Positions 34,203-45,600 of a stretch of 64,000 nt of DNA are shown piece by piece. Source of the stretch: Haematococcus lacustris. Its lineage: Eukaryota; Chlorophyta; Chlorophyceae; Chlamydomonadales; Haematococcaceae. How positions within the stretch are numbered: position 1 is the stretch's first letter; each line of letters starts with the position of its first letter. The stretch covers positions 6,310,502-6,374,501 of the forward strand of contig JASKMD010000030.1 in the NCBI GenBank assembly GCA_030144725.1. Direction: 5' to 3'. Below the pieces are notes generated by a model. It worked only from the letters and a program-made list of their open reading frames with translations. It was not told the DNA's origin and ran no database searches. A program made the translations under genes and the position numbers.

Positions 34203-34975
34203 ATGTCCGCTTGCTCAGCGCTTGAGCAGCAAGTCAGCGAATGGCAGCAGCGTATCAAGGCAATGGAGGGTGTACGCAATGCGGAAGTGGATGAGGAAGC
34301 GAAGACATTGGCACACCAGCGGCAGCAAATTGAACTACTCCGCAAGGAGAATGCCAGGTTGCAAGAAGAGCTTGGCCAGGGCCCACAGGTGCTGGGTACC
34401 CCTTTCTATCTATCTCACAACAGGCTATCTTTGCTGCAGCCCTGTTACATGTAAAGCACGCTGTGGTGCAGGCCATGGGATCAGCACAGCAGGAGAGGAT
34501 TGATAAGCTGCAAGACCTAATTGAGACATACAACCGTAAGGTACTCTCCACTGGGTATGAAGGCATGCCTACCGGCTTCCCATGCGCAACCTTCACCTCA
34601 GGATCGCTGCCTTGCGCCATAGATTGAAGTAGAGAGCCGGCAGGTGGAAGCCCTGAACCAGGAACTGGAGGTCACGCAAGCCAAGGTGACGCTGCACTGC
34701 TTTTAATGCTGTGCACTATAGCAACAATACAAGCTGGAGGGTGACAGTTAGGTAGAAGTCAGGACCAAACCTTGGATGATTGACGATGTCAGTCCCTTGT
34801 CCCTCACCAGGGCGTACATTAGACGGGCTTACATATTCCCATGCACATGGCAGGGGCGCCTTCCACCTATACTATTGCCTGACCCCTGTGACAGGGCTAT
34901 AGTCTGGAGTTGGCATGACGGACATGCGCTGTAAGCTAATGACGGCTTAAGTGGGGACACACACTACTGTGCCAC

Positions 34976-35060
<85 letters not shown>

Positions 35061-37951
35061 GCCTTAGGTGGCTGGTCTCGCAGCCGCTTGTAGCCCAGGT
35101 CAGGGTACTCCTTGCCCTTGGCTGGCAGCTTACTTGTCCAGGTCTAGCCACCACCACCACCACCATAGAGGATGCGAGTCCAAGGGCTCAATGATGTGAA
35201 AGGAATGCTACAGACATGGGAAAGCATAACACAGCACAACATCTGCTGGGTCCCCTGGCCTAGGCCATGGCGTTTGCAGCCTCTAGAGCTCGCATTGCTT
35301 GTGCAGGACATCCGCATTTGCAGCATACTGCTCATCGATGTGCTCAGAGCAGCATAATAGACATCAGGGGCACAGCCTGGTCCTGGGCCTTGCCTGTATT
35401 GCCTCAGCTTACCCAAGCCACTTGCCAGGCCACTGTGCCTAGTGGTCTATGATTTGCTCTGGCACCGCCATACCACAGGGCCATGGCTCAGGTTCATAGC
35501 ATGAGACAAAGCCACCGCCCCCTTCCTGGGGTCTTGAGGCTTAAGCTGGGCTCGCCACATCCCTGCTGATGCACCTGGCTGATGCATGAGCCTAAGGCGC
35601 CCCGCACCAATCCCTGCCTCCTGGTGTGCTGCTGAGCAGCTGCTGGCCCTGCATTCTGCCCCATGGGTTTGTAGCCATGGAGAGGAGGGATCCACACTTC
35701 AGGCAGGCAGCTGAGGCTGACTTGACCATCTCAGGTGCAGCTCAGATGCCTCCTGTACCAGATCTGTCAACTCCCACACCCTGATGGGCAGTAAGGCATA
35801 GATGCTTTGTCATGCTGGTGTTGGTCAAATATGGGCAGGGGCAACGTATTCCTGCCAAGAAGGAAGGGGTTATCCCAGCTCCGCTGTCAGCCCCCTGCAC
35901 AGGAGCCACCCCTGCGCCCTGACCTCAGGTGCTTGACCTGCGCCGGCTCACAGGCGGACCCCAGTCAGCTGTGGAGGCATCCCGTCAGGCTCTGAAGACG
36001 CGGCAGCTGCTAGAGAACAGGCTAGAGCAGGTTCGTTGAGAAGGCTGCAAACAAACTGTTGTGGTGGAGGAGCAGTGTTGCAGCAGAAGGGGATGGGGCA
36101 GGGCGGATAGGGATGAAGCTGTCAGAGCAGATCGAGGCAGTGTGGAGAAGATGGGTATAGGCTGTGTGACCGTGACACTTTTGCATCTAGTTGCTGGCAT
36201 GAGGTGATGCCTTGTGAGGGCAGCATGCAATGCATGGGAAGGCCCGAGCATGACCAGCTTGGCAGTCAGCTTGAGCCCGGGCACACATCAGTGCACTGAG
36301 CAATGGCAGCATCACAGGCACTTTGCCCTCGGCATGCATTGGAAGCTGTGCCTTGGAGTGCGTACCAGTGTGGGGACTGTGTGCCATGATGCCCTTAGAT
36401 GGAGAGGCGTTTCTGTGAGACACTGGCCAAGAACAACGAGCTACGGGCGGAGATTGAGTCGCACAACAAGGACAGAGAGGCATTCGAGCAGGTAAGGGCA
36501 AGTGCACTGAACATTAACCAAGGTGGCTGAGTGGGTCTGCCACCCTTATGACGCCACCGTCGTCATGTCGCCCGCGATACCCTTAACGAGCAGCGTCCCA
36601 GGGAAGACCACTATGAGTATGGGTTGATGTAGGTTGCTGCCACCTCTCTGCCGCAGCTCTGCCAGCGCCTGGAGCGCGACATCGCGTCTCGCCAGGCCGA
36701 GCTAGATACCGTGCGCGCAGCCATCGCAATCGCCGACGAGGCGCGTGTCAGCGCCCGTCGTAGCGCCACAGCGCTGCAAGTCGCCAACCAGCGAGAGGCT
36801 GGGGCAGCCGAGGAAGTGCTGAAGTCTCTAGCTGACTGCCAAGGCGCCGACAAGCAGCTGCTGCTGGTAGGCCTCAATGGTGCTTCCATGCAAATGCCAC
36901 TGCTTGACAGCCAGGTTATATAGCTGTTATGCTGCCTTCCTCTTTCTGCTTCTCCTTGCAGGTCACGAGTAGAGGGTCACTGCACTGCCAAGCGTGCGAT
37001 AAACCTCACCTTGTCCTGAGCCTGTTTGAGTTGATGCTGCAGGGTGTAGAGGCTGTGGTGTCGACCTCCTCCTGCTCTACAGGCCCAAGCCCAGCGGCTA
37101 GAAGCCATGACTGCTGCAGGCGGTGCCGACTCTTCACCTACAGCCTTTCAGCTGCCCAGTGCAGCCCAGTGTGAGCTGCTCATCAGCCAGCTGCTGGCCA
37201 TCACTGGCATTGGGGATCAACACTTGCGGCAGCCCAAGACGTCCAACTGCAAAAATCACACCTCCAGTGAACCGCTGCAGCAGCTGGTAGCATACTGCTG
37301 CCGCTTGGAAGCCCAGAACTTTGAGGTCTTCTCCAGCTGCAACCAGGCCAATGAGAAGCTGGGCGCCCTGCAACAAGAGCTTGAGCAATTGCAGGTAGGC
37401 CAGGCCAGCAAGCACCCAGGGGCTGTGGAGGGCTGCATGGCTGCACAGTAGGCTGCTGCATGGTGGCTGCATGGTGAGTTGGCAGGAGCAACGGGGTGCT
37501 GCCAACTGCGTCCGGACCTGGAGGCTGCGTCCATGCATTCCAACCACACCCCATGCTGCACCCCCTGGTGCCCACGCTGCTGATCTTCGGCGGTGCTGCA
37601 TAGGCTGAAGCTGCTGCAGCTGAGGCCCAGGGAGCGCTGGCCCAGCAGAAGGAGGTCATCCAGGCCACACTGGCCAAGAGAGACGCAGCCTGCAAGTGAG
37701 TGGAAGCTAGGCGTGCCCAAGCATGCCATGCATCAAGTCTCCTAGGAAAACACCCCCCATGGACTGTGGACATCCTGCACCAGGCACTGCCGCTGCTGCT
37801 GTGCTTGCCAGGCTGGGGACTGCAAGCAGTGCTGTGAGGATGGCAGCAAGTGGCGTCCATGCAGGGTAGCCACTGCTGCTCCTGCCGCTGCCACTGCTGA
37901 TGGCCAGGACCTGCTGCATGGCTCCATCACTGCTGCTGCACAACTTGTCCT

Positions 37952-38021
<70 letters not shown>

Positions 38022-38902
38022 ACCAGGCGCATGGAGGGTTTCCGGGACAAGCAAGTAGGCATTGAGCGGCGGCTGGCACTTGTCAGGGCAGGGGTGGCGG
38101 CTGCCCTGAAGGCGCTGGGAGTGGTGCCGGCGCAGCCAGCCAGGCCACAAGACCCAGCCTGTGTGTTTGCCACCCTCATGGAGGTAAGGGCTGATGGGAG
38201 CTGTGTGCTGCTGTTGCTCAGAAGTTCCCATCACGCAGCTGCCAGTACTGCCCTCATGTTTGTGCTGGTGCCGCTAATGCTACTCCTCGAGTGAGGAAGG
38301 AGCAGCGCCAAGTTGCAACACTGAGTCTCCATGATGAGACAAAACCAGGGCATGTTGCAGCTGGGCAGTCCAGTGCCTAGAACGTTGGTTGGGTACAGCC
38401 ACATGTCGAGCAAGTAGCTGGTGGGGTGGCTTGACAGCCTGAACTGTGGATGGGACGCTTACTCAGCACCGCTTCACACCTTCCTTTGCCCTTGGCCTGC
38501 TGCTGCGCTCAGAACCTCGGTCTCTTTGAGACGCGAGCTCGTGCCGTGGTTGCCGTGTACTCCACCATCCTGGGCAAGAGCGGCGCAGCAGCCAATGGCT
38601 TGGTGCGCTCTAATTCCGCTGCCAGTCGAGGCAACGCGCCCGTCAGCCTACCGTCCACGGGTCTCACGGCTCCAAAGCTGAGTAAAGCCAAAAGCTCCAG
38701 TGCTCGGGATGGGTTTGGCGGGCCGGTGCAGCAATCGTCACGTGTGTCTGTCATTTCCGAGGGCGTGGAAAACACCTCCAGCACCGCGACCTTTACAGTA
38801 CCCGGGCCGGATGGGGGCGGTAACTCCAGCAGCGATAGTGACAGCGATGCAGAAGTACCTCTCACTCGAGTGCAGCTTGAGGCCAAGCTGGGGTATCGAT
38901 GA
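34203..38902 (+). CDS. Outer dynein arm docking complex subunit DC2 (ODA1/CCDC114 family)
   Basis: A coiled-coil protein that anchors outer dynein arms to axonemal doublet microtubules. Ten exons: 34203-34388, 34472-34540, 34623-34685, 35929-36030, 36399-36491, 36657-36866, 37083-37394, 37604-37695, 38027-38183 and 38513-38902. They join in frame to 557 residues, close to the 552 I recall for Chlamydomonas ODA1. Family landmarks are QRIKAMEGVRNAEV near the start, RLTGG...LLENRLEQ, then NNELRAEIESHNKDREAFEQ and LCQRLERDIASRQAEL, and QNFEVFSSCNQANEKLGALQ. A low-complexity serine/acidic tail ends SSSDSDSDAEVPLTRVQLEA. Introns carry two CTG/CAG runs and an antisense Fanzor fragment. The exon 4 start is the least certain boundary. 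Confidence 0.88.
34796..35139 (-). mobile_element. Fanzor 3' end with expanded poly-Q, in DC2 intron
   Basis: On the minus strand: [18 protein letters not shown], then QPPKAQ continued by about 27 CAG codons and PVAQ-stop. Next come the conserved 3' end (CATGCCAACTCCAGACTATA, perfect hairpin CCCTG-TCA-CAGGG) and a terminus CCCTGGTGAGGGAC at 34796. The CAG run (34978-35059 on plus as CTG) therefore arose inside the Fanzor C-terminal codons. It is antisense to DC2. Confidence 0.65.
34836..34955 (-). ncRNA. Best-preserved Fanzor 3' hairpin region
   Basis: Shows GTCATTAGCTT, CATGCCAACTCC and the perfect stem CCCTG/CAGGG with a TCA loop, then GGTCAGGCAATAGTATAGG. It is the clearest copy of the shared non-coding end. 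Confidence 0.4.
37956..38020. repeat. (CTG)n, about 22 units, abutting a splice acceptor
   Basis: The run ends six bases before exon 9 of DC2 (CACCAG|G at 38021-38026), so it occupies the polypyrimidine/branch region. Confidence 0.95.
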
Positions 38903-39268
38903 TAGCAGCTGGTCACTTTGCACAGCAATGCAGCGAAGTCCCAATCCTAAGTGGCTGGAGCTCCTGTACCCGGGCTGGTTCGAGTCTGGCACACTTTGCC
39001 TGGGTTCACGAGTTCTGGCAACCACAGCCGGCAAGCTCTCAGGCGGGCACCTAGCTAGGCATCGTCAGATGTCGAACGTTGCATGATGTACATAGCAGTA
39101 CATCTGCACTTGACGTGCACCCGGCTGTACATGAGAACACATTGACAAGGCGCATGCACGTGATGATTTGTGTACTATTATTTGGGTGCACGACATGAAC
39201 ATTGATACGAATTGCCAGACCCATCTGTCTCTGACAGTCAGTGGCTGGCACAACGCGAGTCAGCGCCC

Positions 39269-40284
39269 ATGAAGAGTGCAGCAGATGAACTCGTGAGGGA
39301 GCTTCTACAAACCGAGGCAATTCTCGAGAGGGTTGCGCGGCGTCTTGAAGAGGAGTTTGCGGATCGCTACCAGTCTGCAGGGGTAAACACGTTGTGGTGC
39401 TGTCTAACCGTGACAATGTCAAGAACAACGCACACGGACTGACTGCAGGTCAACCCAATGAGCCTTGTGAAACGCATTCAAAAGTTGCAGGCGTAAGCTA
39501 TGGGACGCTGTAGGGGCTCCGTGGACTATACACACAGTACCCGATGAGTCTCACCCTACTTGCAGAGAGGTCCCAGACTTGCGGACAGATTGTGAAGCCC
39601 TAATTCAGAGAAAACAGGTAATCAGATGACACCTCAGCACTGCTGACATCTGGCCAGTACTACCGCTAGGCATATGCCCAGCTCCTTTCTGTGCAGGAGC
39701 TGGTGGATGCTGCCAAGCAGCAGCTAGTGTCCAACAGAACCCGCCTGCACCAGCTTGCATCACAGAGCGGTATAGTGCTGTCAGAGTGCCAGGACACTGT
39801 CACTGGCTTTCAGCAGGCTGTGGCAGAGTGGGACACCCAACAATCACAGCTGGTGCTGCATAGCACAGGTGTGTTGCTGGCAGCAGCAGCAGCAACACCC
39901 CCATACACACCCATGCCTATGTGGACAGCCAGTCATGCAGGCACAGTGCTTACCTCCCACCTGCTTTGACATGCTTTGTTAAGGTCGCCCTGGTGGTCAC
40001 CGGGTGGCTGACACGCATGCCTGGTCCAACTCTGTGAATGTCATCCACACCTCACTAGCCACACAACCTAATGGCTAAGTGCAGTCTGGCTAAAAGCCTG
40101 CTGCTGCTGCTCCTGCCCTCATGCATGCGATGGCGGTGTGCCTCGCATCTGACTGCCTTGCTTGTCTCATGTCAGCATTATCATGCTTACATGGAATCAT
40201 GCATGCCATGCAGGGGCAAATGGCCAAGACCAGTACAGCCGTGATGCACTAAACCGGGCACTGGCTGGATCAATGCTAGCCTGA
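39269..40284 (+). CDS. SKA2-like spindle and kinetochore protein
   Basis: SKA2 is the small coiled-coil subunit of the SKA complex, which couples kinetochores to microtubules. Exons: 39269-39382, 39449-39492, 39566-39617, 39697-39868 and a probable last exon 40214-40284; all phases agree and give about 150 residues (human 121). The N-terminal helix LVRELLQTEAILERVARRLE, the linker SAGVNPMSLVKRIQKLQA, and the second helix LRTDCEALIQRKQELVDAAK match the family's pattern of two helices around a 'NP..L...I' hinge. The last exon (GANGQDQYSRDALNRALAG) is supported only by phase. The start could also be further upstream at 39212 by a non-ATG codon, which I consider unlikely. Confidence 0.6.
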
Positions 40285-40427
40285 CCTCTACCTCCTGCAG
40301 CCCTCCACTACCTGTGGCCAGGACACAGTGCCATGCAGCAGCATAACCTGCTGCTGTGCTCTGTCGGGTGGTTAGCTTCAGGGTGTTCACCCCAGCTTGA
40401 CACTCCTTCTCACTCCCTCACCCTGTG

Positions 40428-40700
40428 GCAGCTGCGGTCTAGGTGCAGGCTGGGGCTGTGCACAGCTGAGCTGACCTGGCTGGTGCGGAACCAAAAAGTA
40501 CCACCCTGCCCCCTTGCCTAGCCGTGCCCCTCGGCCTCCCCACCACCTGCAGCAGGTCTGCAGCACATCCTGGGCACCCCACTACTATTACCTGCAGCAG
40601 GCTTGCTGAGAGAGGGTTTGTTGCCCGTGATCTCATTGATGATGGGATGCATGAAGTGCGGAGTCAGAACAGTGGTGCCAATGACAGTCTAGACCATTGA
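40428..40700 (-). pseudogene. Fanzor-like fragment, inverted copy of 15.1 kb
   Basis: On the minus strand it reads ATNPLSASLLQVIVVGCPG, then RPRGTARQGGRVVL, matching 15090-15330. The VDEHRTS-equivalent is disrupted by a deletion. It lies just after the SKA2-like gene, in the opposite orientation. Confidence 0.5.
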
Positions 40701-42689
40701 TCGGGACTTTCTGCAACGCACGCCAGAGCTAGTTGCCCCAAGAAAGGAGCCCTTGTCTCGAAGTATAACGGCTAATAGGAGGACAACGTGCAATGCATGT
40801 GGACTTGTGCGTTACACGAAGGCATGCTCTTCAACACTACTTTTGTCGTTGTTTTGGCCTCTCCCTAATGGATTTTGTGACAGTGCACTCAAGGATGAAG
40901 TGCATGGCATCATCCACTGCGCCCCTCTGTTCATCTGGTGTATATATGGTCAATAAAAGTCACCCCACACATTGGGCCTTCTCCATCCCTTGATGCTGGC
41001 TTACACCGCTTAAGCCGTCAGTCGTTAGGCTGCTTGGCCGCCCTCCCCCTCTAGGGGTTCGGGACTTTCTGCAAAGCACTTAAATGCAAGATCGTCACTC
41101 ATACATGGATAAAGTATGTATTTCTGTATCTTACAATGCATCGGGCCAGGCCTGTTCATGAGGTTTAGGCATGCAGATATGCAATCTTTCAAGCATGCAG
41201 CCATGCAAGGCACAAGGCCTAGCATACACATGGGTACTTGGCATAAGGGCAGTGGACAGCTCCTCTTGTGCCCTGCTCCTCCCCCTCCCTCTCCTCCCCC
41301 TCTGCTTCTTGGCCTCGTGCAGATTACTGCACCCTTGGCAGCACATTGCAGTAGCCTTTAGTTAAGCTAGGCCAGCTTGTCAGCAGTGCCTGGCACCTAG
41401 CACAAGTAATGGGTGGGCTGCTCAGGCAAACAAAACTCATTCAACATGGAACAACATGTTAAGCTGTGGGTAATCTTACTCAGTTACTCCAGTCAAGTTG
41501 AAGCATCCTCGGTCGCACCCTTGATGACTACAAGCCCCACACCGGTGGCACTCTCTCCCCGTAGACCACTGGGTACCTCATCAAAACCAATAACTCAATG
41601 CTTTGTAAGGCTGCAGTGCGGGGGGAGGTGCGTGTGGGAAGGCAGGGGTGAGTATAGGGAGGGCATGCTGGGTCAGGTGGGGGGAGGGGGGCCTGGGGCT
41701 GGACCTACTGCTAGGAAGCCTTGACTGGGCTGGCCTAGGAAGGAATGGAGCAGCATTGGCAGGCACAGGCATGCTGTCAGGACGCACTGCTTGCTGCCCA
41801 TGGTCATGCGCTTGTTGATCTCCGCCACAACTGCGTCAACTTGAGCTGGGCTGAGATCAGGCCGGCCGGTCTCCACAGGGCCATGGCCAACTACCTCCTT
41901 GGCGGAAGTGATGTCATTACAAAATATACCTCCAACAAATCAGGGCACTGCATCAGGCCCCGTTCTCCTTTGCCATAACATTTGCTCCATTCTGGGTGCG
42001 TCAGCCTGCTTGGCTACTAGGCCCTATGGTCCACCTGCCTTGCTAGGGGCAGCCAATCCCAAAGCCGGGGTGGGCTGCTCAGGTTGATGGCCACTGGCCA
42101 GCCTTGCATTGGCCTGATGGCTGCCAGTTTCACTGTCGGGCGGTGTTGATTATCATCAGGGCTGCACTGGCTTCCAGCCTGCGGGATGGTTTGCCTGGGT
42201 CAGGGCAACAGGCTGGCGGGCACTGATGTCCAGGGGCAGGGGCTGGGTGCCGCGTAGGTCCAGGGAGCTGCTCAGGCGGTCAGCACACACCCTCATACGT
42301 GCATGGATCATGGCCTGCATGGCCCAAGCCGTGCAGCAAAGGCAGCAAACAGAAGCAATGGCATAGGTAGGCATGACTGCAAGGTGGAGGGCAAGAGGGC
42401 AAGAAAGGGAACACCGGCATCCACATGTGACTGGTGTTCACATGTCGTGCAGATCATGAACAGACTTTTGCAATCCATGCAGCGCTTGCCTGGATGGATG
42501 CAGGGAGCTTCAGAAACTTACACTCAATTGTTTGCAACAAACAACGCGAAACTAGTCACAGTCACAATGAACGGCTGTGACGCTGCAAGTACATCATGTG
42601 TGAATGTCCTGTTCTTGTGTTTCAATGCAGTAGAGACATCACCACTACCATCATGGCTGCTCGGCTGTGGCAAAGCAGCAGTGCCTTAC
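40701..42689. other. Repeat-rich stretch, probable 3' part of ARPC2
   Basis: It holds a copy of the dispersed 190-bp repeat (41428-41615, plus) and the inverted copy of the 14.1-kb repeat (42060-42390). A minus-strand frame at 41673-41876 (GRPDLSPAQVDAVVAEINKR) looks coding but is unrecognised. The last exon of ARPC2 should lie here; near 42450-42500 there is an acceptor-like CCATCCAG, but I cannot fix the exon. Confidence 0.4.
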
Positions 42690-45600
42690 CTTGCATGATG
42701 TGATGTGAAAACCGATCAGGATGCGGAAGGTGTGCAAGCTCCACACCACCTCTTCTATGTGGGCGGCACGCACGTGCCGTTCAGTCACCGTAAAGGACAT
42801 GAAGCCCGACACGCCATCGAGCAGCGCGGCTGGTACCTGCAACACCTCGGGCGGCGGGTTCTGCGCGGAAATTGCAGCACGTAGGTCGCAGAGCTCGCGC
42901 ACGCACAGGAGGGGCTGCGAAGGTTGGGGGAGGATGACATCCCGCGGCCCGCGTGCATACGCTCACGAATGCGGAGGGCAGCGACCCGCAGGCATCGTCG
43001 CAAGTGTTGTGGACGGCGCTAAGACCACCTGTCATCAGCCTGGCTTAGCTGCCAGGGTGCGGATGGAGGGTAGCCTATCCTGGCAACCCCTGACCACCTG
43101 AACGTCTCCACCACTGTAGGAGTGACTCTCTGAGCCTGCTGGGGTCTATCACACAGCATGCAGCTATCACACAGCGTGGGAGCCAGGAGCCTGATCAGGC
43201 TTGCTTCACTTCCTACCTACCGTACTATCCTTTTTGATTCGCGAGGCCCCGAAAAATATAATTAAATACTCGTTCCCGACCCAAAAATATAATTGTTTAC
43301 TTTTTCCCGATGCAAAAGTTGTTGCAAAACACAGCTTTAACAAGGTGGGTGTGCTTATAAATATTCAAGACAGCTATACCTTGCATAACATGTCAATCCT
43401 CCGTGGTTTAAACACTTTTTGCAAAGGTCACCAAGTCAAGCCACCTGGTCACCAAGTCACAGCCTTTGTGCAAGGGCACTGTAACTGTGCACCAGGTCAA
43501 CTTCTAGACTTTGCACTAGATATGGCACTGAACCTCCCCCATGAAATCATGGTGCTCTTGTGGCTGCTTGCAGTGTCGGCATATCTCTGCATCTTCCTTT
43601 GAGCACTCAAATCTGCGTGCCCTAGCAGTCACCCATGCCGCAGCCTTCGCCAAGGCGAGCACACCAGTGGCTGACTTGGTGCGGCCAGCCTCCCGAGCTG
43701 CTGCCCCAGCTTCGCCAGCCACCCTTGCAGCTGACCTGGTGCAGCCCGCCACCCCGGCTGCTGCCCCAGCCCGGCCAATCACCCCAACAGCTGACTTCGT
43801 GGGGCCTACTACCCACCCCTCGTTGTTGGCACGACCATCTTCGTTGCTGCTGTTGTCGCCGTTGCTGTTGCTGTCGCTGCTAGTGTTGGCGTTGCTGCTG
43901 TTGGCGCTGCTGCTAGTGTCGCACACCAACCGTGGGAGGAGGAGGCGTGCTAGGCGACGCGGCGGGGTCGCGGGCAAGCAGCAGCCCGATGCTAGAGAGC
44001 TTGCGAGGTCTGCCCGGCCCACGCTTCTCGACAGCCGCATCTTGACAATCGAGTGCCCTTTGATGGAGCATTTCATCGTGTTGGTCAAGCTGGCGTAGCA
44101 GATTTTCGGCTGCATCGTCGGCACTGATGCCACGGACCACGAAGCGGTCCATCGCAGCACCATTAACGCAGGTCAAATAATTGTTTGACCACTTCGCGAT
44201 TGAGCCGAAAATCACATTGTTTACTCGTTCGCGATTTCGCGAGGCCAAAAAAACTATTCGCGAACGCGAATCAAAAGGGAGAGTACGGTACTAGGAAACC
44301 CCTTCCACCCATAGCTGTCCAGAAGAGGAAAGTTTAGCTATGCCTTCCAAATGCAGTGTTGGCTAGGGCTGGGCTGGGCCTGGCCCCACTGCCACGTACC
44401 TTATCTTCCGCAGCATGCACTTGTTAACTGGGCATCTACCCTGTCGTAGCAGACGCTGCTGCACTGCACTGTGGCCACCAAGTCATCGGCTGTAGGCTGT
44501 AGGCACCATCATGTGCATTGACAAGGGTCCCAGCCAACTGGGGAGGGAGCCTCTCATGTGCTGGTTGAACCCTTGTGGCCCTAGGGCTAGGCACCTGCTC
44601 TAGTGTACCTTTGGTTTATTTTAGGTTCATACTCACACCAAGTGAGTGACCACTCAGCTGGGGCATGGCACACAGATGGGTCAAGACCCAGCAGACCATG
44701 AGCAAGCCGCCCTACGCCTGAGTCGGCAATGATGAAGTTGCCACTGACCTTGGCTGGGAAGTAAGCACAGCTGGGAGCGTTACCCAGCGACGCCTGGCGC
44801 CTGGCATCGGCAAACTCCTGAGGATGAGCAGGAGTGTCGCAAGCAGCAGCAAGCCAGGGGTAAGGTCGTGAAGCACGCCGCAGCTGTCATAGCTCACAGG
44901 TCACACCTGTCACAGCTCGCAGGTCACACCTGGACCCCAGGCCTGCTTTCAGTGTGCCATTGGCTAAGGGAGGCTAAGTGTGCCATTGGCTGAGCTGGGG
45001 AGCGTGTTGTAGCCGCTGCAGGGTTGGGCTTGCTTAATGCGGGTGCTCGACTGCCCTGGTCGTGAGCAGTACAAATCTGGCTGTTAATCAGCAGCACGCA
45101 ACCTGGCTGCGGCCAACAGGCAGTGACCTAGACCCCCTGACCTCCCCAAGCACTACCTGCTTTTGCAGGCATGCACAGCAGCTGTGCATGCAGGTCAAGG
45201 GGCGCGGCTCATTGTCCAGCCTGCTGCTGACCTCGCCCTCCTGACCCTGAGCTCTCCCAACCCCTGGCCCTGCTCAAGAGTGATACTGTGAGTGCCAGTT
45301 GCATCCCTCTGATGTCAGCGCCTCCATCATGACGCTGGCCGGCAGTGTCTGGCGCAGCTGCCGGCCCACCACCTTAGCCACTACCTTGCCACTACCCCTA
45401 CCCCGTGGTGCTGACCTCCACCCACCCCACACCCACTTGGAGCACTGCATGACCAATGGCGGCGTCTTGCACTGTCAAGAATCGGACCGGCAAGATGACA
45501 GTGACTGACTGCGCATGAGGCTTCACAAAGTACTCCTGCACCACCAACAGCAGCAGTAGAAGCAGCAGCAGCAGCTGCAGCAGCAGGACGATGCATGATG

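Noticed and set aside
42721..43101. Plus-strand frame over the ARPC2 exon
   Set aside because: The minus strand matches the ARPC2 C-terminal region in phase with the upstream exon, so the plus frame is a shadow.
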